Source: Sediminicola luteus
GTDB lineage: Bacteria; Bacteroidota; Bacteroidia; Flavobacteriales; Flavobacteriaceae
DNA length: 64,000 bases
Direction of reading: 5' to 3'
Assembly: GCF_002514735.1 (NCBI RefSeq)
Contig: NZ_KZ300477.1
Location: forward strand, 125,879 to 189,878
Shown here: in pieces, positions 16,040-24,874 of the stretch
How the letters are laid out: every line of letters begins with the position of its first letter
How positions within the stretch are numbered: position 1 is the first letter of the stretch
Translations under genes and position numbers: made by a program
The notes under the pieces: generated by a model
Told to the model about the DNA's origin: nothing
The model's input: the letters and a program-made list of their open reading frames with translations, nothing else
Databases searched by the model: none

Positions 16040-16891
16040 TTGAACTTACAAGAAATTCCAAGGGTAAAGACCATTACGAAAAAGGCCTTTATGGCCGAAT
16101 ACTTTAAGCCACAAAAACCCGTGGTGATTGAAAAGTTTATAGAAGATTGGCCCGCCTATGAAAAATGGAGCCTCGACTATATGAAATCGATTGCCGGGGA
16201 TAAGGAAGTGCCTTTGTACGATAACCGTCCGGTTACCTATGAAGAAGGGTTTAACGAGCCCCATGCCAAAATGAAACTGGCCGACTATGTAGACCTTTTA
16301 AAAAAGGAACCTACCAAATACCGCATCTTCCTTTGGAATATACTAAAAGAAGTACCCCAGCTGCAAAAAGATTTCTCCTTCCCCGATTTCGGACTACGTC
16401 TGATGAAGGGATTGCCTATGTTGTTTTTCGGAGGTACCGATTCATACACCTTTATGCATTATGACATCGATCTGGCCAATATTTTCCATTTTCATTTCGA
16501 AGGGAAGAAGGAAGTCATCCTTTTCCACCAAGACCAGACCAAATACCTATATAAGATTCCGCATTCGTTGATAACCCGGGAAGACATCGATTTCTCGAAC
16601 CCCGATTATGAAAAATGGCCCGCTTTAAAACAAGCGCAGGGCTTTAAGACCCATTTGGGCCATGGCGAAGTGCTCTATATGCCGGAAGGGTATTGGCATT
16701 ATATGAAATATGTTACCCCTGGTTTTTCAATGAGTTTACGCGCCATTGCCAGGCATCCGGCCCGTTTGGGCAAGGCGGTTTACAACGTATTCGTTATGCG
16801 CCATTACGACAATTTGATGCGACGGATCAAAGGCCAAAAATGGATCGATTGGAAAAACGAGCAGGCGGTGCTACGCACCAATAAATTATAG
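16040..16891 (+). CDS. Cupin-like (JmjC-type) dioxygenase family protein
   Basis: This 283-residue cytosolic protein of the cupin_8/JmjC-like superfamily probably belongs to the Fe(II)/2-oxoglutarate oxygenases. The metal-binding HxD is in MHYDID (near residues 140-145), and a second histidine lies in EVLYMPEGYWHYM. The FEGKKEVILF segment is the usual core strand. It starts with TTG; the first internal ATG would remove the conserved leading PRVKTITKKAF segment. It follows bioB by 108 bases on the same strand. The substrate (protein hydroxylation or small molecule) is unknown. Confidence 0.75.
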   Translation: MNLQEIPRVKTITKKAFMAEYFKPQKPVVIEKFIEDWPAYEKWSLDYMKSIAGDKEVPLYDNRPVTYEEGFNEPHAKMKLADYVDLLKKEPTKYRIFLWNILKEVPQLQKDFSFPDFGLRLMKGLPMLFFGGTDSYTFMHYDIDLANIFHFHFEGKKEVILFHQDQTKYLYKIPHSLITREDIDFSNPDYEKWPALKQAQGFKTHLGHGEVLYMPEGYWHYMKYVTPGFSMSLRAIARHPARLGKAVYNVFVMRHYDNLMRRIKGQKWIDWKNEQAVLRTNKL

Positions 16892-16892
16892 G

Positions 16893-16925
16893 AGACCTGT
16901 CAGGTTTTGGAAACCTGACAGGTCT
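16893..16925. terminator. Bidirectional hairpin, 15-bp perfect stem
   Basis: AGACCTGTCAGGTTT at 16893-16907 and AAACCTGACAGGTCT at 16911-16925 pair perfectly around a three-base loop. It lies between the convergent cupin-like and permease genes. It lacks a strong U-tract, so it may be a dispersed repeat that also works as a terminator. Confidence 0.6.
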
Positions 16926-16936
16926 ATTCCATATAC

Positions 16937-19360
16937 TTACTCATACTTCAAATTGGCCACCAAATCGAGTTTTAGGGCTTTATTGGCTTGTATATACACG
17001 ATGGCCAAGGTTAGGCCGACCACGATAATGGGTGTAATGATATAGGGTATTATCGGCATATCTATCTTAAACACAAAGCCCTGTAACCATTGGTACGACA
17101 GGTAAAAGGCCACCGGAATGGCAATCAATAAGGCCAAAGCGGCCACGACCACGAAATCCTTCACCAAACTTTGTATCAATTGTTTTTCGGTAGCTCCTAA
17201 GGTTTTTCGAATCGCCACTTCTTTATAGCGTTGTTTTACGGTATGCGAGGCAATGGCAAAAAGCCCCAACAACGAAATAAAGACCATGATCATAGAAAGT
17301 GTGGTCACCAGTTTTTCGAGCCGGTCTTGTTTGGCATATAACCTAGCATAGTTGGCATCTAGAAATTCGTATTCAAAGGGGTAGCCAGGCTCAATTTTTT
17401 GGGTCCAAAAGGTTTCGATCTGCGCAATAGTCTTCTCTATATCGTTACCGTCTACCTTAACCAACACCCTTTGGGGTTTGATCCAACCGTCTTCACTATC
17501 GTTGTATACGGTGAACAGGTTAGGGATATGTGCCTGATCGAAACCCTTGGCCAAGTAATTATCGACAACCCCGATTATCTCGGACTGGAACTCCCAAAAC
17601 TGTATTTTTTTACCAATAGGTTCTTCCATTCCAAAAGATTCCACAAATTTTTTGTTCACCACAATTTGGTTGGCGAACAAGGTATCGCCATCGGCATTGA
17701 CTACACGGCTATGATCGCCCTTGGAAAATTTATCGCGACTATGGAATTTACCTTCCAACAACTTCACCCCCATATTGGCTAAATAGTCCTTGTCTACAAA
17801 ATGTATATCGGTCTGGAAACTTTGGTCCATATAATCGCAATTCGAATTGCTACCGTTTCCGGAATAGGTCCCCGGGGGCCTATTGGTGGTAGAAACCGAA
17901 ACCACACCTTCCATGGCTGCTATCTCTTGTTTGTAGGTATCGAATTTTTTCCAGGTCTCCTGGGTTTTGTAGATCCCGAACATTAGGGTCTGCTCCTTGT
18001 CAAAACCTAGGTCGCGATTGTTCATATAATCCAGCTGACTTTTGATAACGAAGGTGGCGATCAAAAAGATGGCCGAAATACCGAACTGAACGATCAGCAT
18101 GGTTTTCTTCAGGTGCTTGCCACTCTTACTTCGCCCAAAGTCACCTTTCAAGACCTTAACCGGATTAAAATTGGATAGGTATAATCCGGGAAAAATACCC
18201 GCGATCAACACCAAAATAGCGACTACGCTCAATGCCAAAAACCACTTGTTATAGGGGCTAAAAAGACTGAGCTCGGTGCCCATTAGGGTATTGAACTGGG
18301 GCAAGAGTACCTCAACCAGGGCAATGGCGATCAAAATGGCCACGATACATTGTAAAAATACTTCGTAAACAAACTGCTTTACCACTTTGGTCTTAGGGGT
18401 ACCCAAGGTCTTGCGAATGGCTACTTCCTTGGCACGCTGTGCGGCTCCCGAAATACTGAGGTTAATAAAATTGATCCCAGAAATTATAAGGATAAGAAAA
18501 GCCAAAAGGCTCAAAATAAAGACGGTATTCGCCCCGGTACCCTGATGTTCTTTGGAGAACAAATGTAAATCGCCCAGGTTTTCGAGAATAATACGGGCCT
18601 CTTTTTCTTTCAGGAAATCTTCTAAAGGGGTGTTCCAGGCTTTGGCCTTCTTTTCATCGAAGAAACTATCGAACTTTTCACTAAAGGCAACACCATCGGT
18701 ACCTGGGATTAATTTGTAATAGATCTGATAGTTGAAGTTGCCCCAATGTTTATCGTTTTCGTTGAATTCATGGATACGGCCAAGAACATCGGGCTGTTGG
18801 CTAGAGCTAATATCCTTGGTCACATAGACCCCGGTTACCCTATAGGGATCTTTGTTGTCCATTTTCAACAATTCGCCTACCGGATTGATATCGCCGAACA
18901 TTTCTAAGGCGAACTCGTCGGAGATTACGATGTCGTTGTCTTTGTCCAATGCACCTTCGACCGTACCAAATTTGAATTCGTAGGGGAAAAACTCAAAAAA
19001 ATTGGGATCTGCCTTTTGAATGGTCTTCAGAATCGATTTTTCGCCATGGAACAACATTCCGGTAGGACCATAGTTTTGAAAAACCATGACATCTTCAACT
19101 TCGGGCAAGCCTTCTTTACTCTCAACGGCTAGAACACGGGGCGAAGTGGTCCAAACCTCTCCATTGTCGTAGAGGTAGGTCGCCTTAAAGATCTCGGTAT
19201 GTTTCGGGTTCCATTTTTCATAACTCAGTTCGCGGCTAACATAGAGCATTACCAATACAAAACAGGTAATACCCAAAGCCAGGCCCAAGGTATTTATAAT
19301 GGGGTAAAGGGGCCTTTTTTTCAGGTTCCTTAAAAATATGAGGGTCCAGGATCGTATCAT
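16937..19360 (-). CDS. ABC transporter permease, MacB/FtsX type
   Basis: This inner-membrane permease has 807 residues. It has two tandem MacB_PCD-FtsX modules: a first TM near residue 20, a large periplasmic domain, a three-helix FtsX core at about 285-420, a second periplasmic domain, and a last FtsX core at about 680-795. REVAIRKTLG-like sequences appear in both halves (AKEVAIRKTLGT and YKEVAIRKTLGA), marking the duplicated coupling helix. Together with the upstream ATPase and periplasmic adaptor it forms a MacAB-type exporter of unknown substrate. A 121-base spacer containing a large palindrome separates it from the ATPase gene. Confidence 0.88.
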   Translation of the reverse strand: MIRSWTLIFLRNLKKRPLYPIINTLGLALGITCFVLVMLYVSRELSYEKWNPKHTEIFKATYLYDNGEVWTTSPRVLAVESKEGLPEVEDVMVFQNYGPTGMLFHGEKSILKTIQKADPNFFEFFPYEFKFGTVEGALDKDNDIVISDEFALEMFGDINPVGELLKMDNKDPYRVTGVYVTKDISSSQQPDVLGRIHEFNENDKHWGNFNYQIYYKLIPGTDGVAFSEKFDSFFDEKKAKAWNTPLEDFLKEKEARIILENLGDLHLFSKEHQGTGANTVFILSLLAFLILIISGINFINLSISGAAQRAKEVAIRKTLGTPKTKVVKQFVYEVFLQCIVAILIAIALVEVLLPQFNTLMGTELSLFSPYNKWFLALSVVAILVLIAGIFPGLYLSNFNPVKVLKGDFGRSKSGKHLKKTMLIVQFGISAIFLIATFVIKSQLDYMNNRDLGFDKEQTLMFGIYKTQETWKKFDTYKQEIAAMEGVVSVSTTNRPPGTYSGNGSNSNCDYMDQSFQTDIHFVDKDYLANMGVKLLEGKFHSRDKFSKGDHSRVVNADGDTLFANQIVVNKKFVESFGMEEPIGKKIQFWEFQSEIIGVVDNYLAKGFDQAHIPNLFTVYNDSEDGWIKPQRVLVKVDGNDIEKTIAQIETFWTQKIEPGYPFEYEFLDANYARLYAKQDRLEKLVTTLSMIMVFISLLGLFAIASHTVKQRYKEVAIRKTLGATEKQLIQSLVKDFVVVAALALLIAIPVAFYLSYQWLQGFVFKIDMPIIPYIITPIIVVGLTLAIVYIQANKALKLDLVANLKYE

Positions 19361-19401
19361 TTTTTGATTGCTAGTTTTATGGGTGTTATTATGTTTTAGC
19401 C

Positions 19402-19440
19402 CCCCGCTCCTTCCCGATAGCTATCGCGGAGTGAGCGGGG
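19402..19440. repeat. Nested palindrome inside the efflux operon
   Basis: Outer arms CCCCGCTC (19402-19409) and GAGCGGGG (19433-19440) flank the perfect 12-base palindrome CGATAGCTATCG (19415-19426). Such CCCGATAGCTATCGGG elements are dispersed in flavobacterial genomes (recalled, not searched). Its position between the ATPase and permease genes could attenuate transcription into the permease or stabilize the upstream mRNA. Confidence 0.7.
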
Positions 19441-19481
19441 TTAGGGGTGATGGCCATTTTCATGTTATAAGGGCCTAAATA

Positions 19482-20177
19482 TCACACAATGGCTATTTCG
19501 CGTTGGTTTTCCTTTTCCGATACGATACTCCCATCTTTCAGGGTAATGATCTTAGAAGAGAATCCGGCGTCGTACGAAGAGTGGGTAACCATAATTATCG
19601 TGGCCCCTTCTTGGTGTAGTTCGGTGAGCAGTTCCATAACCTCATTCCCATTTTTACTGTCTAGATTCCCAGTAGGCTCATCGGCCAATATCAGTTTGGG
19701 TTTGGTTACCAAGGCCCTAGCGACGGCCACACGTTGTTGCTGTCCGCCCGAAAGCTGCTGCGGAAAGTGTTTGTGTCTATGGGCAATATCCAAACGTTCC
19801 ATTACCTCCTTTACACGGGTTTTCCTTTCGGATCGGGGTACATCGTTATAGATCAAGGGCAATTCGATATTCTCGGCCACGGTTAGCTCATCTATCAAAT
19901 TAAAGTTCTGGAACACGAAACCGATGTTCTCCTTACGCACAAAAGCCCGTTCTTTTTCTTTTAATCCGGCCATTTGCTGCTCGCCAAAACGGTAAGACCC
20001 TTCATCAAAAGAGTCGAGCATGCCGATAATGTTCAATAAGGTCGATTTTCCGCATCCCGAAGGGCCCATTATCGAAATGAACTCGCCTTGGTTTACCTGA
20101 AGTTCTACTTGGTTCAAGGCCGTGGTTTCTACATCTTCGGTACGGTATATTTTCGAAAGTTTCTCTATGCTGATCAT
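19482..20177 (-). CDS. ABC transporter ATP-binding protein, MacB/LolD type
   Basis: This 231-residue ATPase powers the neighbouring permease. It shows Walker A GPSGCGKST (about 38-46), the Q-loop region VFQNFNLIDELT, the signature LSGGQQQRVAVARAL (about 140-154), Walker B LILADEPT and the switch histidine in MVTHS. It sits between the adaptor gene (52 bases upstream) and the permease gene. It belongs to the subfamily that drives mechanotransmission-type export rather than membrane-spanning import. Confidence 0.93.
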   Translation of the reverse strand: MISIEKLSKIYRTEDVETTALNQVELQVNQGEFISIMGPSGCGKSTLLNIIGMLDSFDEGSYRFGEQQMAGLKEKERAFVRKENIGFVFQNFNLIDELTVAENIELPLIYNDVPRSERKTRVKEVMERLDIAHRHKHFPQQLSGGQQQRVAVARALVTKPKLILADEPTGNLDSKNGNEVMELLTELHQEGATIIMVTHSSYDAGFSSKIITLKDGSIVSEKENQREIAIV

Positions 20178-20229
20178 ATCCAGTGGTTTAGTATTAGGGT
20201 TAGAATGATTTTTACAACTGCTATCATGA

Positions 20230-21477
20230 CTATTCGTTTAAATTGATGGTTTCTTTTTCCTTAAAATCGGCATAGGTAGAGGTTATTACCCGATCTCCCT
20301 CTTGCAGCCCCTCTAAGACCTCGTAATAATAGGGGTTCTTTTTACCTAGGGAGATGGCCCGTTTTTCTGCCGTGCCCTCGTCGGTCAGCACAAAAACATA
20401 CTGCCCGCCCGAAGACTGATAAAAACCGCCCTGTGGTAACAGCAAGGCTTTTTTGTTATTGCTCGATTGATAAATCTTGATGGGTAGGTTCATACCCCGT
20501 CGTATACTTTTGGGGATTTCGCCATCGAATACCAATTCTACCTCGAACTTTCCGTTGATGACCTCGGCGATTACCCGATTCACCTTTAGTTTGTGCAAGG
20601 CCCCTTCGTGTTCCAATAGGGCTTCCTGGCCTTCTGCCAAGGCATTGAAATAAAATTCGTCGGCCTGGGCCACTAGTTTATAACCATTGAGCATATCGAT
20701 CTTTCCGATCAATTGCCCCTTGCCATAACTCTCGCCCAGTACCGGACTATACGACGATAACAAACCCGCCTCGGGGGCTTTTATGATAAAGTTCTCTTTG
20801 TTGGCCCGTAACTGCTCCAAACTTTGTTCCATACGGGCAATAGAGGTATTGATCAAACGCAATTGGGTGTCGCGATCTTGCTGTTCCTTTTTTACATGCG
20901 CCTTGGTATTGCTTTGTTGCTTGGTTTGGAAATCGAAGGTCTCCTTTGACTTCAAATAGTCGTTTTTTGAGATTACCCCTTTACGATACAAGGTGGTATC
21001 CATACGAAACTGACGCTCGGCATTGTTGTATTCGTACGACATTTTGATCAGATCGCGATCCAAGACCATTTGTTGGTTCTTAATGGCAATCCGCGTATTG
21101 CGCAAATTATTGATTTGCTCGATTATGGCCGTTTCTTGGGTGAGGTAATTCAATTCGGTATTGGGGTTATAGAGTTCCAACAACACCTCTCCTTTTTCAA
21201 CCCTTTTGCCATTTTCGGTATGAATGCGCTTCACTGTACCGCTTTCCAAGGTATTGATCTGAATGGTATTCAAAGGTTCTACCAAGGCATTGAAAAGGGC
21301 CATGTCTTCGAAAGTATCGTAACTCACCGATTTTATGGTCACCCGATCCTTTTTAATGTTGAGGCTGTTTTTTTGTCCGGCCGCCATTACGATAAGCGCC
21401 AAGACCACCGCTCCGATCCCCCCAAAGAGCAAGGGCTTTTTATAGGGGGATTTTTTGCGTTCTACTATTTTGTCCAT
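20230..21477 (-). CDS. Efflux periplasmic adaptor (MacA/HlyD family)
   Basis: This 415-residue membrane-fusion protein links the ABC permease to an outer-membrane channel. One N-terminal TM helix (about 16-32, LLFGGIGAVVLALIVMA) is followed by a biotinyl-lipoyl half-motif (VKRIHTENGKRVEKGEVLLEL), a coiled-coil hairpin at about 125-225, the second lipoyl half and a beta-barrel/MP domain. It is the first gene of the operon. No TolC-like gene is in the window. A sigma-54-like promoter lies just upstream. Confidence 0.88.
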   Translation of the reverse strand: MDKIVERKKSPYKKPLLFGGIGAVVLALIVMAAGQKNSLNIKKDRVTIKSVSYDTFEDMALFNALVEPLNTIQINTLESGTVKRIHTENGKRVEKGEVLLELYNPNTELNYLTQETAIIEQINNLRNTRIAIKNQQMVLDRDLIKMSYEYNNAERQFRMDTTLYRKGVISKNDYLKSKETFDFQTKQQSNTKAHVKKEQQDRDTQLRLINTSIARMEQSLEQLRANKENFIIKAPEAGLLSSYSPVLGESYGKGQLIGKIDMLNGYKLVAQADEFYFNALAEGQEALLEHEGALHKLKVNRVIAEVINGKFEVELVFDGEIPKSIRRGMNLPIKIYQSSNNKKALLLPQGGFYQSSGGQYVFVLTDEGTAEKRAISLGKKNPYYYEVLEGLQEGDRVITSTYADFKEKETINLNE

Positions 21478-21505
21478 GTTCGTTTTTTGATTTCAACGGT
21501 ATAAA

Positions 21506-21521
21506 AACGATAAGTGTGCCA
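21506..21521 (-). promoter_or_regulatory. Candidate sigma-54 promoter of the efflux operon
   Basis: On the minus strand TGGCAC is followed after five bases by TCGTT. Against the consensus TGGCAC-N5-TTGCA, the -24 half is perfect. The -12 half keeps the G at the right spacing but has GT in place of GC. Transcription would begin near 21496, about 19 bases before the adaptor ATG. The divergent NtrC-family gene makes a sigma-54 promoter plausible here. Confidence 0.5.
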
Positions 21522-21583
21522 AAAAACTACAAGACCGTAACTATCTGTATGCCTGTGTTTTAATTTTTAAGGATGATTTCATA

Positions 21584-21623
21584 GTGTTCGAAAACGGACA
21601 CATATTTGTTCGATAATGAACAA
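21584..21623. promoter_or_regulatory. Tandem operator-like palindromes for the NtrC-type regulator
   Basis: Site 1 is GTGTTCG-aaaa-CGGACAC (21584-21601) and site 2 is TTGTTC-gataat-GAACAA (21606-21623). Their centres are 22 bp apart, two helical turns, and share a TGTTCG half-site. They lie about 90-110 bp upstream of the predicted efflux promoter, the usual place for an enhancer-binding protein, and just before the regulator ATG. Confidence 0.6.
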
Positions 21624-21644
21624 TTGGCTAGTATTGAATTGATT

Positions 21645-23003
21645 ATGAGAAAAACGGAAGCCACCCTTTTATTGGTCGATGACGATCCCGATATACTGTT
21701 TACCCTAAAAGTCTTTCTAAAACGGTTCTATTCCCAGGTCATAACCCTGAACGATCCCAAGAAGATTTTAGAGACCCTATCGGCATCGGTAGTCGATGTG
21801 GTATTAATGGACATGAATTTTAAACGGGGGGTACAGACCGGGGCCGAGGGTCTGTATTGGCAAAAACGCATTGCCGAGGTCTCCCCGGAAACCGTCATCA
21901 TTCTCATGACGGCCTATTCAGATGTCAGCGTTGCCGTAGAGGGTATTAAGCAAGGGGCTTTCGATTATGTACTGAAACCTTGGGACAACGATAAGCTGCA
22001 AACCACCCTTTCTGCGGCAGTGGCCCATGCCCGTTCTAAAAAAGCCGGACACAAATTAGAGAAGATCAGTAGCAGCGATTTTCAAGCCGGTACCGATGTC
22101 ATTGGGCAATCGGAAACCTTTACCCAAACCCTGCAGTTGGTGTCTAAAGTAGCCGACACCCATGCCCATGTATTGCTTTTGGGCGAAAATGGTACCGGTA
22201 AATATGTAATCGCGAAAATGCTGCACGATAACTCGTCGCGTAAGCAAAAACCCTTTATCCATGTCGATTTGGGTTCTTTAAACGAGAACCTTTTCGAAAG
22301 CGAGCTTTTCGGTTATGCCAAAGGGGCCTTTACCGATGCCAAAGAAGACAGCCTAGGCCGTTTCGAACTTGCCGATGGGGGTACTATCTTCTTGGATGAG
22401 ATCGGCAACCTTCCCCTACAATTGCAAACCAAGCTTCTATCTGTGTTACAGACTCAATCGGTAGTACGTTTGGGAGAAGGCAGGGAACGAAAGGTAGATG
22501 TACGTATCATCTGTGCCACCAACCTAGATTTACATAAGGAGGTAGGTGCTGGAAACTTTAGGCAAGATCTACTTTATAGGATCAATACGGTAGAAATTGA
22601 ATTACCGGCGCTGCGACACCGCAAAACCGATATTCCCTTACTGGCGGAATATTATTTGGAACGCAACCGAAAAAAATATCGAAAAGGCCGATTGCAATTT
22701 GCCAACGATGCCCTTAAAGCTATGGAAAACTATGCCTGGCCAGGTAATATCAGGGAATTGGAGCACTTGGTAGAACGGGCCGTAATACTTTGTGATGGTA
22801 GCGAAATCCAAGAATCCGATATGCGCTTTTCCAAGGTAGTCGCCCAGGTAGACAATGCCGAGAACCTCAACCTCGAACAGATGGAAAAACAATTGGTGGC
22901 CAAAGCCTTGCGAAAACATTTGGACAATATTTCCAACGCTGCCAAAGAATTGGGCCTAACCCGGGCCGCCTTGTACAGAAGAATGGAAAAACACGGGCTC
23001 TAA
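21645..23003 (+). CDS. Sigma-54-dependent response regulator (NtrC family)
   Basis: This 452-residue transcription activator has a receiver domain (1-125; acidic pocket DDD at 12-14, phospho-acceptor Asp56 in LMDMNF, switch lysine in VLKPW). An AAA+ domain (about 150-385) carries Walker A GENGTGK and the sigma-54 contact loop GAFTDA, a variant of GAFTGA. A Fis-type helix-turn-helix ends the protein (NISNAAKELGLTRAALYRRM). The start is ATG 21645; the earlier TTG lies inside the operator palindrome. The kinase gene follows after one base. It is predicted to activate the divergent efflux operon. Confidence 0.92.
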   Translation: MRKTEATLLLVDDDPDILFTLKVFLKRFYSQVITLNDPKKILETLSASVVDVVLMDMNFKRGVQTGAEGLYWQKRIAEVSPETVIILMTAYSDVSVAVEGIKQGAFDYVLKPWDNDKLQTTLSAAVAHARSKKAGHKLEKISSSDFQAGTDVIGQSETFTQTLQLVSKVADTHAHVLLLGENGTGKYVIAKMLHDNSSRKQKPFIHVDLGSLNENLFESELFGYAKGAFTDAKEDSLGRFELADGGTIFLDEIGNLPLQLQTKLLSVLQTQSVVRLGEGRERKVDVRIICATNLDLHKEVGAGNFRQDLLYRINTVEIELPALRHRKTDIPLLAEYYLERNRKKYRKGRLQFANDALKAMENYAWPGNIRELEHLVERAVILCDGSEIQESDMRFSKVVAQVDNAENLNLEQMEKQLVAKALRKHLDNISNAAKELGLTRAALYRRMEKHGL

Positions 23004-23004
23004 T

Positions 23005-24336
23005 ATGCAAAAACACAACCTACGCATATTCGGTTTACTACTGTTATCGTTCGGTCTATTCGCCGGGGCCATTACCCTTTTTAATTCAGGCTATCTGTTT
23101 TTGTCCCTGCTGCTCGGGCTTACACTTTTGTTCGTCTTTTACTTGATCTATGAAGCTATAGATGCCGTGTTTCTGCGTACTTCCCAAGCCTTAATGGCCT
23201 TGGCCAAAAACGACCTTTCGGTAAAAATCTCGGGTAAACATTTACCCCAGGAAATATCTAAACCCCTACAAGAGATTTTAAAACAGCAAATGGCCTGGCG
23301 AAAGGAAAACGAATCAGTTAAGATCATCTATGAAGATATAATAGATACCATGGATATGGGTATTTTGATCCTCAGACAGGCCGAAGAACCCATCTTTTAT
23401 TCTAACAAGGCCTTTTTCAACATCTTGGAACTGCCGCGTTACACCAAATGGCATTTGGTAAAAGACCACCTAAAAGCCTTTGACCCCTATTTTTCAATGG
23501 ACAATTGGGGCCATATCAAAGATGTGATCACCCTAAAGATAAATGGGAAAGAAACCGTTTTTTCGTTGCGCACCTATGTGACCTATATTTACGGCGAACG
23601 CTATTTGATCGTAAATCTAGATACCCTACAGAACATTATAGACCGAAAGGAAAAAGAAGCTTGGTTCAACCTGATGAAGGTTATGAGCCATGAGATTCTG
23701 AACACCATTGCCCCTATCAATTCGCTTACCCACAACCTCACCTATTTGGTAGCCGATAAAAAGGAAGTGTTGGGCGAAGATTACGACGATATTTATCAAA
23801 GTGTAAATACCATAAAAAAACGGACCCATCACCTTATCGATTTTGTAGAAACCTATCGCATTTTGGCCGAATTACCCACCCCAAAGCCTGAAAAAGTATC
23901 CATTCTAGAGTTATTCTCCGATAGTTTAGGCATTCTGGACACCCTTTTGGAGACCAAGAACATTGCGGTTACGGTATCGGTTACCCCAAAAGGACTTCAG
24001 CTACCCTTGGACAAAAAACAAATGGAACAGGTCATCATTAACTTGATTACCAATAGTGTCTATGCCTTAGAAGGTGTACAAAATGCCGGGATACACCTAA
24101 CGGGCCATGTGCTGAACGATATGGCCATACTTGAAGTAACCGATAATGGGCATGGGATACCCGAAGATATAAAACGTGAAATATTCGTGCCCTTTTTTAC
24201 TACTAGGGAGAATGGTTCGGGTATTGGGTTAAGCCTGAGCAAGAATATTGTTCAAGGGCATAAGGGAACACTAAGTTTCAGCTCCAAGCCTGGGCGAACC
24301 GTGTTTACCATCCAATTTAAGCTTCTAGGGAGTTGA
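23005..24336 (+). CDS. Sensor histidine kinase
   Basis: This membrane kinase of 443 residues is the partner of the response regulator. Two TM helices (about 8-27 and 30-50) form a short hairpin with almost no periplasmic domain. They are followed by a PAS-like segment (about 108-215), a dimerization helix with the phospho-acceptor His229 in MSHEILN, and an ATPase domain with N box NLITNSVYAL, G1 DNGHGIP and G2 GSGIGLSLSKNIV. The lack of an external domain suggests sensing in the membrane or cytoplasm, such as envelope stress. Its 3' end overlaps recX tail to tail by 20 bases. Confidence 0.9.
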   Translation: MQKHNLRIFGLLLLSFGLFAGAITLFNSGYLFLSLLLGLTLLFVFYLIYEAIDAVFLRTSQALMALAKNDLSVKISGKHLPQEISKPLQEILKQQMAWRKENESVKIIYEDIIDTMDMGILILRQAEEPIFYSNKAFFNILELPRYTKWHLVKDHLKAFDPYFSMDNWGHIKDVITLKINGKETVFSLRTYVTYIYGERYLIVNLDTLQNIIDRKEKEAWFNLMKVMSHEILNTIAPINSLTHNLTYLVADKKEVLGEDYDDIYQSVNTIKKRTHHLIDFVETYRILAELPTPKPEKVSILELFSDSLGILDTLLETKNIAVTVSVTPKGLQLPLDKKQMEQVIINLITNSVYALEGVQNAGIHLTGHVLNDMAILEVTDNGHGIPEDIKREIFVPFFTTRENGSGIGLSLSKNIVQGHKGTLSFSSKPGRTVFTIQFKLLGS

Positions 24337-24802
24337 GACCTTCATAGATCAAATGCGGTTCCCAGCCTCTATAGTTAAGATAATCAAAGACTTTTTTCTT
24401 TCGCTTTAAAAGGGGCAAATGGGCGGTTTCTTCCCATTTTTTGGTACAGATCTTCTCGAAATGGGTCAAATATTCCGCCTCGATCTCCGCTAGGGCGAAT
24501 TTTATATTGTAGGCCGACAGATCACGGGCCTTTAGTTCACGTACGATACGTAAGCGCCCCCATTGTTTGTTATTGAACTTACCCCGGGTAAAACTGCGGG
24601 CAAAACGCTCTTCGTTTAAAAAACCATCTGCGATCAATTGACCTAATATATGATCTTGGGCCGTTTGTTTTTGTCCTAAATTGCGGAGTTTTTGCAACAC
24701 TTCTTTATGGCACCGGTCTTGGTAGGCACAATAGGCCATGGCCTTTTTTAGGGCCTCTTGTACCGTATGGTGTTTTTGCTGCTTCTGGTTAGGGTATGCC
24801 AT
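24317..24802 (-). CDS. recX: Regulatory protein RecX
   Basis: This 161-residue all-helical protein modulates RecA filaments. It shows the repeated three-helix units of the family (AMAYCAYQDRCHKEVLQKL, then IADGFLNEERFARSFTRGKF and KARDLSAYNIKFALAEI). Length is typical. Its -7 element lies only four bases before the ATG, so its mRNA is probably leaderless. The last 20 bases overlap the convergent histidine kinase gene. recA is not in the window. Confidence 0.88.
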   Translation of the reverse strand: MAYPNQKQQKHHTVQEALKKAMAYCAYQDRCHKEVLQKLRNLGQKQTAQDHILGQLIADGFLNEERFARSFTRGKFNNKQWGRLRIVRELKARDLSAYNIKFALAEIEAEYLTHFEKICTKKWEETAHLPLLKRKKKVFDYLNYRGWEPHLIYEGLNSLEA

Positions 24803-24806
24803 AATG

Positions 24807-24814
24807 CAAAAATA
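24807..24814 (-). promoter_or_regulatory. -7 element TATTTTTG four bases before recX ATG
   Basis: Full TAnnTTTG match on the minus strand, separated from the ATG at 24802 by CATT. With the usual position of this element (about -12 to -5), transcription would begin at the A of the start codon. Confidence 0.65.
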
Positions 24815-24844
24815 AGAAAGCCCTAAGCATTTAGCTAGAGTTTG

Positions 24845-24852
24845 TATTTTAG
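24845..24852 (+). promoter_or_regulatory. -7-like element TATTTTAG
   Basis: Seven of eight bases fit TAnnTTTG. It lies 22 bases before the ATG at 24875 and overlaps the upstream in-frame TTG, so the ATG is the more likely start of the membrane protein gene. Confidence 0.4.
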
Positions 24853-24874
24853 TGGTTCACCTATACCCCTTACC

